Made by a program: the position numbers and the translations under genes
The notes under the pieces: generated by a model
Database searches by the model: none
Seen by the model: only the letters and a program-made list of their open reading frames with translations
What the model was told of the DNA's origin: nothing
Assembly (NCBI GenBank): GCA_002291955.1
Contig: DBBA01000015.1
Span: 1 to 6,232 of the forward strand
From: Rhodobacteraceae bacterium UBA996
GTDB taxonomy: Bacteria; Pseudomonadota; Alphaproteobacteria; Rhodobacterales; Rhodobacteraceae
Direction of reading: 5' to 3'
DNA: 6,232 nucleotides
Part shown: positions 1 through 5,072 of the stretch, one piece after another
Layout: every line of letters begins with the position of its first letter
How positions within the stretch are numbered: position 1 is the stretch's first letter

Positions 1-43
1 CAGACGCGGGTGCCCTCGCGTCCCCAACGCCAGGAGAACGATC

Positions 44-505
44 ATGGCCACCGCGAAAACCGCCGACTACACCAAGATGATGAAGGACATGATGGGCTCG
101 TTCCCGATGGACATGTCCGCGTTCCAGGACGCCTGGAAGACCTCGGCCACCTTCGGCGAGAAGATGTCGAAGGTTGCCCTGGAAGCCGCCGACAAGTCGA
201 CCGAGATCTCGTCGCGCTTCACCAAGGACATGATCGGCAAGCTGGCCGTCGTGACCAAGGTCAAGGAAGATCCCGCCGACTACTCCAAGGCGATGACCGA
301 CTTCGCCTCGGCCCAGGCCGAGATGCTGGCCGAGACGATGGCCGCCTATGCCGAAGTCGCCAAGAAGGTGCAGATGGAAACGGTCGAGCTGATGCTCGCC
401 GCCGGCAAGGACATGTCGGAAGACGCCACCGCCGCGGTAAAGAAGGCCACCGCCGAGGTGACCACCGCCGCCAAGAAGGTGACGGCCGCCGCCGCCGCGA
501 AGTGA
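44..505 (+). CDS. phaP: Phasin, PHA granule-associated protein
   Basis: The 153-residue product looks like a phasin, the small amphipathic protein that coats intracellular polyhydroxyalkanoate granules and controls their size and number. The sequence is almost entirely helix-forming. A Met-rich start (residues 10-25) is followed by an amphipathic helical core (about 25-125) with the typical phasin patterns DFASAQAEM (86-94) and KKVQMETVELMLAAGKDMSE (107-126). The tail from 127 is Ala/Lys/Thr low-complexity sequence ending in AAAAAK. There is no signal peptide or membrane segment, which fits a cytoplasmic surface-binding protein. The start is supported by AGGAG at 32-36, seven bases upstream. 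The next gene is phaR, and this adjacency is the main support for the specific name. The length is normal for alphaproteobacterial phasins. PhaR repression of phaP is known from related species, but the promoter region lies upstream of the window. Confidence 0.92.
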   Translation: MATAKTADYTKMMKDMMGSFPMDMSAFQDAWKTSATFGEKMSKVALEAADKSTEISSRFTKDMIGKLAVVTKVKEDPADYSKAMTDFASAQAEMLAETMAAYAEVAKKVQMETVELMLAAGKDMSEDATAAVKKATAEVTTAAKKVTAAAAAK

Positions 506-564
506 TCCAGCGCGACGGATCCGGCCAGCCGGTCAGGGTCCACCCGCGTAACGAGTGAACATCC

Positions 565-589
565 GCGCTGTCCGTCGTGACGGACGCGC
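565..589. repeat. Inverted repeat between phaP and phaR
   Basis: Arms GTCCGTC (570-576) and GACGGAC (579-585) are perfect inverted copies separated by GT. They are flanked by GCGC on both sides (565-568 and 586-589), with one unpaired T at 569. The dyad sits 59 bases after the phaP stop and directly before the terminator stem. It could be an extra 3' hairpin protecting phaP mRNA or a protein-binding operator. The sequence alone does not decide between these. Confidence 0.5.
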
Positions 590-591
590 AG

Positions 592-623
592 GGGGTCGGG
601 TTCGCCGGAACCCGACCCCTTTT
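592..623 (+). terminator. Intrinsic terminator after phaP
   Basis: This is a perfect 12-bp GC-rich stem, GGGGTCGGGTTC (592-603) pairing with GAACCCGACCCC (608-619), closed by the tetraloop GCCG (604-607). It is followed at once by TTTT (620-623) and a pyrimidine-rich run. This is a canonical rho-independent terminator on the + strand. It should end most phaP transcripts before phaR and so lower phaR expression relative to phaP, unless phaR has its own promoter. Confidence 0.9.
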
Positions 624-671
624 CGCTTCTTTCCTTTTGTCGCCCGCAGGCTTACGCTTTCCCTGTCTCGG

Positions 672-676
672 GGAGG
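672..676 (+). promoter_or_regulatory. Ribosome binding site deciding the phaR start
   Basis: GGAGG lies eight bases before the ATG at 685. It favours that start over an upstream in-frame GTG at 577. The GTG lies inside the inverted repeat and would add 36 non-conserved residues encoded partly by the terminator. Confidence 0.8.
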
Positions 677-684
677 GTTCGACC

Positions 685-1245
685 ATGGCCGACGTGTCCG
701 GTTCCCAGCCGCTGCTGATCAAGCGCTACGCCAGCCGCCGTCTCTACAACACCGAGACGTCCGATTACGTGACGCTCGACGACATCGCGAAGGCGATCCG
801 CGACGGGCGCGAGGTGCAGATCGTCGATCTCAAGACCGGCGACGACCTGACGCGGCAGTATCTTCTGCAGATCATCGCCGAGCATGAAAGCCGCGGCGAG
901 ACGATCCTGCCGGTGGACGTGCTGACCGACCTTGTCCGCAGCTACACCAGCCAGGCGCAGTCGGTCGTGCCGCAGTTCCTGGCGATGAGCTTCCAGATTC
1001 TGCGCGACGGGCAGTCCAAGATGATGGAAAGCCTGACCAAGCCCATGGCGGGCGTGCCGGGGTTCGAGGCGATCCGCGCCCAGCAGGAAGCCTTCCTCAA
1101 GGCGATGACCGGCGGCTTCGGCGCGCCGTGGTCCGCGCCCGGGCACGACGACGGGGCCGACCGCGCCGAGCGCGCGGGCGACCTGGACGACATCCGCGCG
1201 CAGCTGGCCGACCTGCAGGCGAAACTCGCCAGGATGGGCAAGTAG
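685..1245 (+). CDS. phaR: PhaR, polyhydroxyalkanoate synthesis repressor
   Basis: PhaR is a DNA-binding repressor that also binds PHA polymer. In Paracoccus and Rhodobacter it represses phaP and its own gene until nascent PHA granules sequester it. The product is 186 residues from the ATG at 685. Residues 12-34 carry the family hallmark of the PHA accumulation regulator DNA-binding domain (PF07879), including IKRYASRRLYNTETSDYVTL, followed by DLKTGDDLTRQYLLQII (48-64). Residues about 75-115 (LPVDVLTDLVRSYTSQAQSVVPQFL and onward) match the PHB accumulation regulatory domain (PF05233). The C-terminus (166-184) is a short Leu/Ala coiled-coil-like helix of the kind that could aid oligomerisation. 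The gene lies downstream of phaP in the same orientation, beyond a strong terminator. No convincing separate promoter was seen in 624-684. Confidence 0.95.
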   Translation: MADVSGSQPLLIKRYASRRLYNTETSDYVTLDDIAKAIRDGREVQIVDLKTGDDLTRQYLLQIIAEHESRGETILPVDVLTDLVRSYTSQAQSVVPQFLAMSFQILRDGQSKMMESLTKPMAGVPGFEAIRAQQEAFLKAMTGGFGAPWSAPGHDDGADRAERAGDLDDIRAQLADLQAKLARMGK

Positions 1246-1293
1246 CCTCGCCCCGATGACTGCCACGATGACTGCCGCGAAGATCGGCCCCGC

Positions 1294-2406
1294 ATGACCG
1301 TCCTGCCCGTGGCGCCCCTGGTGCTGCCCGATGGCGGCCCCGTCCTGCGCGACCATGTGCTGTCGGCGCGCTACCTGCTGCCGGACAGTTGGCCCGGCTA
1401 CGACCGCGTGACCTTCGCCTACGATTGCGTCCACCTCGCGGCCGAGCGCGCGGTGGTGCTGGCCTGTCCGCCGCTGGTCAACCTGTGGGGGCTGGTGACG
1501 GATGGCGCCCTGACGCTGGACGGTCGCCCCGCGATCCTGCGCCGCCGCATCCGCCGCCGCCGCTACGAGGAACTGTGGATCGAGGCCGGGACCACCACCC
1601 CCGACCGCGTGGCGCTGGACCTGCCCGGAGGGCGGCGCATCGAGACCCGTCCGTCCGTGCCCGACGACCGCTTTGCCGGCCGCCGGGTCCTGCTGACACA
1701 GCTCAAGGACGAACCGTTCGACTGGATCGCCGAGTGGGTGCGCCTGCACCAGCGCCACCATGGCGCGGACGCCGTGCTGGTCTTCGACAACAACTCGACC
1801 GGCTACACCTCGGCTGATCTCGACGCGCATCTCGGCACGCTGGGCCTGGCCGCGCATGCGGTGGTGCCGGTGCCGTTTCCCTATGGCTACATCCGCGCCC
1901 GCCGCCTGCGCGCCAAGGCGATGTTCCTGCAGACCTGCGCCTTCAACATCGCCCGCCTGCGCTTCCTCGGGCAGGCCGCGGGTGTCCTGCGGCTCGACAT
2001 CGACGAGGTCGCCTGGTCTGATCGCGGCAGTGTCTTCGACGTTGCGGCGGCGTCGTGGTCGGGCTACCTCAGCTTGCCAGGCACCTGGGTCTACCTTGCC
2101 CCCGACCCGACCGGGTCCGGGCACGGCGGCACGGTCCGTCACGCCGACCACACGCACGGTGCCGACCCGCCGCGCACCTGCCACCCCAAGTGGTGCGTCC
2201 GCCCCGACAGCCCCGCGGGCCGACAGCCGTGGGAAAACCACGCGATCGGGCCGGTCCAGGTCAGCCCGCTGTTCCGGACGCGCGGGACCGGCTACCTGCA
2301 CTGCCGGATGCTGTCCACCGCATGGCGCGATGGCCGGAACCGTACCGCCCACGCCGGGTTGTCGCTGGTGGACCTGCCCCGCGCCCGCGCGCTGTGGGGC
2401 GCCTGA
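1294..2406 (+). CDS. Putative GT-A glycosyltransferase (GT92 / Glyco_tranf_2_4-like)
   Basis: The 370-residue product resembles glycosyltransferase family 2-4 / family 92-like proteins, probably acting on a surface polysaccharide or glycoconjugate. Donor and acceptor are unknown. Visible motifs are LLTQLKDEPFDWIAEWVRLH (133-152) and VLVFDNNSTGYTSADL (161-176), which match the nucleotide-binding start of this fold (EW..H...G...v.v.DN.S.D). LRLDIDEVAW (232-241) is the likely metal-binding DxD-type acidic motif. HPKWCVRP (297-304) and the His in ENHAIGP (314-320) match conserved C-terminal positions. Residues 1-130 are not assigned; they look beta-rich and include a strikingly Arg-rich patch at 83-90. 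There is no signal peptide or membrane segment, suggesting a cytoplasmic enzyme. ATG 1294 lacks a clear Shine-Dalgarno sequence and overlaps the stop of a 13-codon upstream reading frame. The gap to phaR is 48 bp. The broad fold is fairly secure, the exact family less so. Confidence 0.7.
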   Translation: MTVLPVAPLVLPDGGPVLRDHVLSARYLLPDSWPGYDRVTFAYDCVHLAAERAVVLACPPLVNLWGLVTDGALTLDGRPAILRRRIRRRRYEELWIEAGTTTPDRVALDLPGGRRIETRPSVPDDRFAGRRVLLTQLKDEPFDWIAEWVRLHQRHHGADAVLVFDNNSTGYTSADLDAHLGTLGLAAHAVVPVPFPYGYIRARRLRAKAMFLQTCAFNIARLRFLGQAAGVLRLDIDEVAWSDRGSVFDVAAASWSGYLSLPGTWVYLAPDPTGSGHGGTVRHADHTHGADPPRTCHPKWCVRPDSPAGRQPWENHAIGPVQVSPLFRTRGTGYLHCRMLSTAWRDGRNRTAHAGLSLVDLPRARALWGA

Positions 2407-2413
2407 CCGCGCC

Positions 2414-3781
2414 TCAGCCGACCTCGGCGAACACCCGGCCCATCGCGGCCTCGAGCTTGCCGAACATCTCGTCCATGTCGGACGGCGTGAAGATGAACGG
2501 CGGGCACAGCACGATGGCCTGGCCCAGCGGGCGGCAGATCAGCCCCTCGTCCATGCAGGTGTTCGCCACCCGCTCGCTGACCGACAGGCTGCCCGGGAAC
2601 GGCACCTTGCCGTCGCGGTCGCGGACCATCTCCAGCGCGCCCATCAGCCCGCGGCCCCGCCATTCGCCGATGTTGGGGTGGTCCGCCAGCCGCGCCAGCC
2701 CGTCCTCGAACATCGGCGTCAGGGCGCGGACATTGTCGATCAGCCCCTCGTCCAGCACCACCTCGATCGCCTTCAGTGCCACAGCGCAACCGACCGGATG
2801 GGCCGACGCGGTGAACCCGTGCGGGAAGTCCTCGTACCGCTCGGACGCGGCCTGCAACCGGTCCGACAGGTCCGGCCCCAGGATGATCGCTCCCATCGGG
2901 AAATAGCCCGCCGTCAGCACCTTGGAACTGATGATCGCGTCGGGGACGAACCCGTAGCTCTCGCAGCCCCAGACCGCCCCCGTGCGCCCGAACCCGCAGA
3001 TCACCTCGTCCGCGATCAGGGGGATGCCGTAACGCTTCAGGACCGGCTGGATCGCCTGGAAATACCCCGCCGACGGCGGGATGCAGCCGCCCGCGCCCAT
3101 CACGGGTTCGGCAAAGAACCCCGCGATGGTGTCGGGGCCCTCGGCGATGATCGTCGCTTCCAGCTCCCGCGCCATCCGCACGGTGAACTCGGATTCAGAC
3201 TCGCCCGGCCGCCCCTCGCGCCAGTAATGCGGGCAGGTCAGGTGGATGAACCCCGGCAAGGGCAACCCGAAACTCGCGTTATAGGGCTTGCCCGTCATGC
3301 TGGCCGACACGGCGGTCACCCCGTGGTAACCGTTCCACCGCGTCAGGATCTTGCGCCGCTGCGGGTGGCCTTCCGACCAGCCCAGGAACCACAGCGCCTT
3401 GACCATGGTGTCGTTCGCCTCGGACCCGGAATTGGTGTAGATCACCCGCCCCCGGTCGAACGGCGACACCTGCACCAGGCGTTCGGACAGCATCACCGCC
3501 TGATCGGTCATCCGGCCAAAGAAGGCGTGATAGCCCCCCATCCGGTCGTACTGCGCCTTGGCGGCCTCGGCGATGCCGCGATGGTCGAACCCCGCCACCA
3601 TGTTCCACAGGCCGGAATTGGCATCGAGCCAGGACCGCCCGTGCCCGTCATACACCCGCGATCCGCGCCCATGCGTCAGCACCATCGGCCCGCGCGCGTG
3701 GATCGATGGGTAGTCGGTGAAGCCGTACAGCATCGACCGGTCGGCAGCGGCTTCGAGGCTGTTGGGCGCAGTATCGGGCAT
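2414..3781 (-). CDS. Class III PLP-dependent aminotransferase (omega-amine/amino acid:pyruvate type)
   Basis: The 455-residue enzyme is a fold-type I, class III transaminase. It should move an amino group from an amine or omega-amino acid to a keto acid such as pyruvate, in the cytoplasm. Motifs in order: SGSEAND (118-124, cofactor phosphate binding); NGYHGVT (150-156, the Tyr-His that stacks on the PLP ring); EPVMGAGG (225-232); IADEVICGFGRTG (256-268, Asp258 contacting the pyridine nitrogen); SSK (285-287, Lys287 the Schiff-base lysine); HGFTASAHPVG (321-331); and LICRPLG (414-420, Arg417 the likely substrate-carboxylate arginine). Near-collinear stretches such as LDANSGLWNMVAGFDH and YHAFFGRM recall the structurally solved Ruegeria sp. 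TM1040 amine transaminase (PDB 3FCR), by memory and not alignment. Start 3781 has an AAGGA site; an upstream in-frame ATG at 3835 would add 18 unlikely residues. All catalytic residues are present. The physiological substrate cannot be read from the sequence; taurine, beta-alanine, polyamines and other amines are possible. Confidence 0.93.
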   Translation of the reverse strand: MPDTAPNSLEAAADRSMLYGFTDYPSIHARGPMVLTHGRGSRVYDGHGRSWLDANSGLWNMVAGFDHRGIAEAAKAQYDRMGGYHAFFGRMTDQAVMLSERLVQVSPFDRGRVIYTNSGSEANDTMVKALWFLGWSEGHPQRRKILTRWNGYHGVTAVSASMTGKPYNASFGLPLPGFIHLTCPHYWREGRPGESESEFTVRMARELEATIIAEGPDTIAGFFAEPVMGAGGCIPPSAGYFQAIQPVLKRYGIPLIADEVICGFGRTGAVWGCESYGFVPDAIISSKVLTAGYFPMGAIILGPDLSDRLQAASERYEDFPHGFTASAHPVGCAVALKAIEVVLDEGLIDNVRALTPMFEDGLARLADHPNIGEWRGRGLMGALEMVRDRDGKVPFPGSLSVSERVANTCMDEGLICRPLGQAIVLCPPFIFTPSDMDEMFGKLEAAMGRVFAEVG

Positions 3782-3787
3782 GGCGCG

Positions 3788-3792
3788 TCCTT
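3788..3792 (-). promoter_or_regulatory. Ribosome binding site of the aminotransferase
   Basis: Read on the minus strand this is AAGGA, six bases before the ATG at 3781-3779. It selects that start over the farther in-frame ATG at 3835. Confidence 0.75.
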
Positions 3793-3806
3793 GGGTTGAC
3801 GGGCGC

Positions 3807-3835
3807 AGGCTAAGCGGCGCCGGGCAGCACTGCAA
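3807..3835 (-). promoter_or_regulatory. Weak sigma70-like promoter candidate for the aminotransferase
   Basis: On the minus strand, TTGCAG (3835-3830) and TAGCCT (3812-3807) are separated by 17 bases, each matching three of six consensus positions. A start near 3800 would give a leader of about 20 bases containing the ribosome binding site. The match is weak and chance agreement is possible. Confidence 0.25.
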
Positions 3836-3850
3836 TGGTCGCGCCGCAGT

Positions 3851-3882
3851 CGCGCCGGTCGGGCGCGGCGGTGTCCCGCGCC
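3851..3882. repeat. Three-arm GC-rich inverted repeat in the divergent intergenic region
   Basis: CGCGCC (3851-3856) can pair with GGCGCG (3862-3867). The same middle arm, as GGCGCGG (3862-3868), can instead pair with CCGCGCC (3876-3882). The two hairpins exclude each other. There is no T-run, so this is not an ordinary intrinsic terminator. It lies between the divergent start codons of the aminotransferase and the OB-fold gene and may be an operator or leader structure, or only a by-product of high GC content. Confidence 0.45.
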
Positions 3883-3898
3883 GCGATCACGGCTTCGT

Positions 3899-3925
3899 CA
3901 CCGGCGCGGACTTGCGCGCCGTGTG
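3899..3925. repeat. Inverted repeat upstream of the OB-fold gene
   Basis: CGGCGCG (3902-3908) pairs with CGCGCCG (3915-3921) around the six-base loop GACTTG. The stem can continue with CAC (3899-3901) against GTG (3923-3925), with T3922 bulged. It overlaps the alternative GTG start at 3923. If transcribed it would fold in the leader of the downstream gene. Confidence 0.45.
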
Positions 3926-3973
3926 GCCCTCTCCACATGCGACAGGTTCGCAAGCGAAGGAACCCGCGCCCTC

Positions 3974-4336
3974 ATGTCCCGCCTGACCCTGATCGCCGCC
4001 GCCATCGCCGCACCGCTCCTCGTCTCGGCCCCGGTTGCCACGGCGCAGGCCGCCGCGGCCGCGACCGTCACCCCCATCGCCGACGCCGCGCGCGGGACCA
4101 TGGTCACCCTCGCGGGGACCGTGGACCGCATCACCGACGAGGACGAGTTCATCCTGCGCGACGACAGCGGCACGATCCGCATCTATGTCGGGCCGAATTG
4201 GGTGCCCGCGCGGGTGGGCGACCGGGTGACGGTCACGGGCCGCGTCGATGACGACCTCCTCAGCCGAGAGGTCTATGCCCGGACCCTGACGACGCCGGAC
4301 GGCTCGACGGTGACCGTCGACCTGCGCTACGAATAG
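3974..4336 (+). CDS. Small exported OB-fold protein (YgiW/YdeI-like, BOF-type)
   Basis: The 120-residue product starts with a Sec signal peptide. Arg3 is followed by a hydrophobic run (5-19) and an AxA-type cleavage site in ATAQA, giving a likely cut after residue 26, so the mature protein should be periplasmic. The rest (about 40-120) is a compact beta-rich domain with GTMVTLAGTVDRITDEDEFI (41-60), LRDDSGTIRIYVGPNW (61-76) and VGDRVTVTGRVDDD (81-94). This pattern is typical of bacterial OB-fold (BOF, PF04076) proteins such as YgiW/YdeI, linked to stress tolerance and possible ligand binding. ATG 3974 has AAGGA at 3957-3961, with a somewhat long 12-base spacing. An in-frame GTG at 3923 would place 17 polar residues ahead of the signal peptide and is disfavoured. 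The next gene starts 28 bp downstream, suggesting co-transcription. The fold is likely; the role is not known. Confidence 0.75.
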   Translation: MSRLTLIAAAIAAPLLVSAPVATAQAAAAATVTPIADAARGTMVTLAGTVDRITDEDEFILRDDSGTIRIYVGPNWVPARVGDRVTVTGRVDDDLLSREVYARTLTTPDGSTVTVDLRYE

Positions 4337-4364
4337 GCCCGCGTCCGTAAAGGGGGGGCGGCGG

Positions 4365-4814
4365 ATGTCTGATGCACTCGCCGATCCGCGCGACAAGGAC
4401 TGGGCCGCGCTGGTGCCCGAACTGCTGGTCAGCGACCTGACCCGGTCGCTGGACTTCTGGGTCGACGCCCGCGGCTTTTCCGTCCGCTTCACCCGGCCCG
4501 AGGACGGGTTCGCCTACCTGACGCTGGGCGCGGCGCAGGTCATGCTGGAACAGGTCTCGGACGAGGCCTGGCTGACCGGCCCGCTGGACCGTCCGCTCGG
4601 GCGCGGCATCAACCTGCAGATCGAGGTGCCCGATGCGGTCGCGCCGCACGACCGGCTGCGGGCGCAGGGCGTGGTGCCGTTCCGGGGCCTGACCACCGAC
4701 TGGTACCGCGAGGGGCTGCTCGAACACGGGCAGGTCCAGTTCCTGGTGCAGGACCCCGACGGGTATCTGTTGCGCTTCATCCAGCCGCTGGGGACGCGAC
4801 CGGCCATCGTCTAG
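4365..4814 (+). CDS. VOC superfamily protein, bleomycin-resistance-like
   Basis: This 149-residue protein has the glyoxalase/bleomycin resistance (vicinal oxygen chelate) fold built from two beta-alpha-beta-beta-beta modules. The first runs from VPELLVSDLTRSLDFWV (17-33) through the strand FAYLTLGAAQVMLEQ (49-63). The second includes INLQIEVPD (82-90), the FRGLTTDWYREG region (106-117) and QFLVQDPDGYLLRFIQPLG (125-143). The DPDGYLLRF ending is typical of bleomycin-binding-like members, many of which sequester or bind small molecules rather than catalyse. The family name does not prove antibiotic resistance in this organism. The start is supported by a purine run, AGGGGGGG (4351-4358). The gene follows the OB-fold gene by 28 bp on the same strand. 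It is complete and of normal length. Confidence 0.88.
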   Translation: MSDALADPRDKDWAALVPELLVSDLTRSLDFWVDARGFSVRFTRPEDGFAYLTLGAAQVMLEQVSDEAWLTGPLDRPLGRGINLQIEVPDAVAPHDRLRAQGVVPFRGLTTDWYREGLLEHGQVQFLVQDPDGYLLRFIQPLGTRPAIV

Positions 4815-4816
4815 AC

Positions 4817-4848
4817 CGCGCCGCGGCGCGACGCGCGGCTGCCGCGCC
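4817..4848. repeat. GC-rich dyad cluster after the VOC gene, possible weak terminator
   Basis: CGCGCC-GC-GGCGCG (4817-4830) is a perfect 14-bp palindrome. GGCGCG (4825-4830) can also pair with CGCGCC (4843-4848), and GCGCG (4833-4837) with CGCGC (4843-4847). The cluster starts three bases after the stop codon and is followed by CTCTCCC with no T-run. It could stall transcription or stabilise the mRNA end, but it is not a canonical intrinsic terminator. Confidence 0.4.
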
Positions 4849-4863
4849 TCTCCCGATGGTGCA

Positions 4864-4881
4864 GCAACATCGCGCAACATC
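4864..4881. repeat. Direct repeat GCAACATC, 10-bp period, upstream of kup
   Basis: Two exact copies of GCAACATC (4864-4871 and 4874-4881) are separated by CG, so they lie on the same face of the DNA about one helical turn apart. This arrangement is common for tandem regulator half-sites. The repeat lies about 60 bp upstream of the promoter candidate for the potassium transporter gene. No known regulator is recognised. Confidence 0.5.
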
Positions 4882-4940
4882 CTGATAACACGGCCACATA
4901 CCCGCGCGCCGCGGCACTTCGCTGCGCCGCAGAAATCCTC

Positions 4941-4969
4941 TTGAACGACTCGGGGCGCAGGCGTAACGT
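4941..4969 (+). promoter_or_regulatory. Sigma70-like promoter candidate for kup
   Basis: TTGAAC (4941-4946) and TAACGT (4964-4969) are separated by the optimal 17 bases, matching the consensus at four and three positions. A start near 4976 would give a leader of roughly 97 bases before the kup ATG. The match is moderate and the location is sensible, but nothing else confirms it. Confidence 0.3.
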
Positions 4970-5072
4970 CTCCGCTCACGGCGCAGGACGCCGGTCAGGT
5001 TCAGGTCCGACCCCGCTCGCACCCACCCAGCCCGTCGGCACGCCTGCTGACTAGGCCCGGAGCCCCCCTTTC

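Noticed and set aside
10..558. A 182-codon plus-strand frame overlapping the phasin gene.
   Set aside because: It is an out-of-frame reading of phaP with an Arg/Gly/Asp-biased product, and it has no domain.
577..684. GTG-initiated N-terminal extension of phaR by 36 residues.
   Set aside because: It would be translated from the inverted repeat and terminator hairpin. It has no ribosome binding site, whereas ATG 685 has GGAGG and gives the normal PhaR N-terminus.
652..2352. A 566-codon open frame on the minus strand opposite phaR and the glycosyltransferase gene.
   Set aside because: It is the antisense shadow of two well-supported genes in very GC-rich DNA. Its product is Gly/Ala/Arg/His/Gln-biased and shows no recognisable domain.
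1760..3799. A 679-codon open frame on the plus strand across the glycosyltransferase end and opposite the aminotransferase.
   Set aside because: It overlaps two genes with clear family motifs. Its translation is low-complexity (Arg/His/Pro/Ala-rich) and matches no fold.
3782..3835. 18-residue N-terminal extension of the aminotransferase from an ATG at 3835.
   Set aside because: The extension is Cys/Pro/Arg-rich and unlike the family. The ATG at 3781 has a well-spaced AAGGA.
3923..3973. GTG start for the OB-fold protein 17 codons upstream.
   Set aside because: It would put polar residues ahead of the signal peptide and lies inside a hairpin. ATG 3974 begins the signal peptide directly.
4261..4979. 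A minus-strand frame opposite the VOC gene.
   Set aside because: It is a shadow of the VOC frame, which has clear fold motifs, a ribosome binding site and G/C-ending codons.
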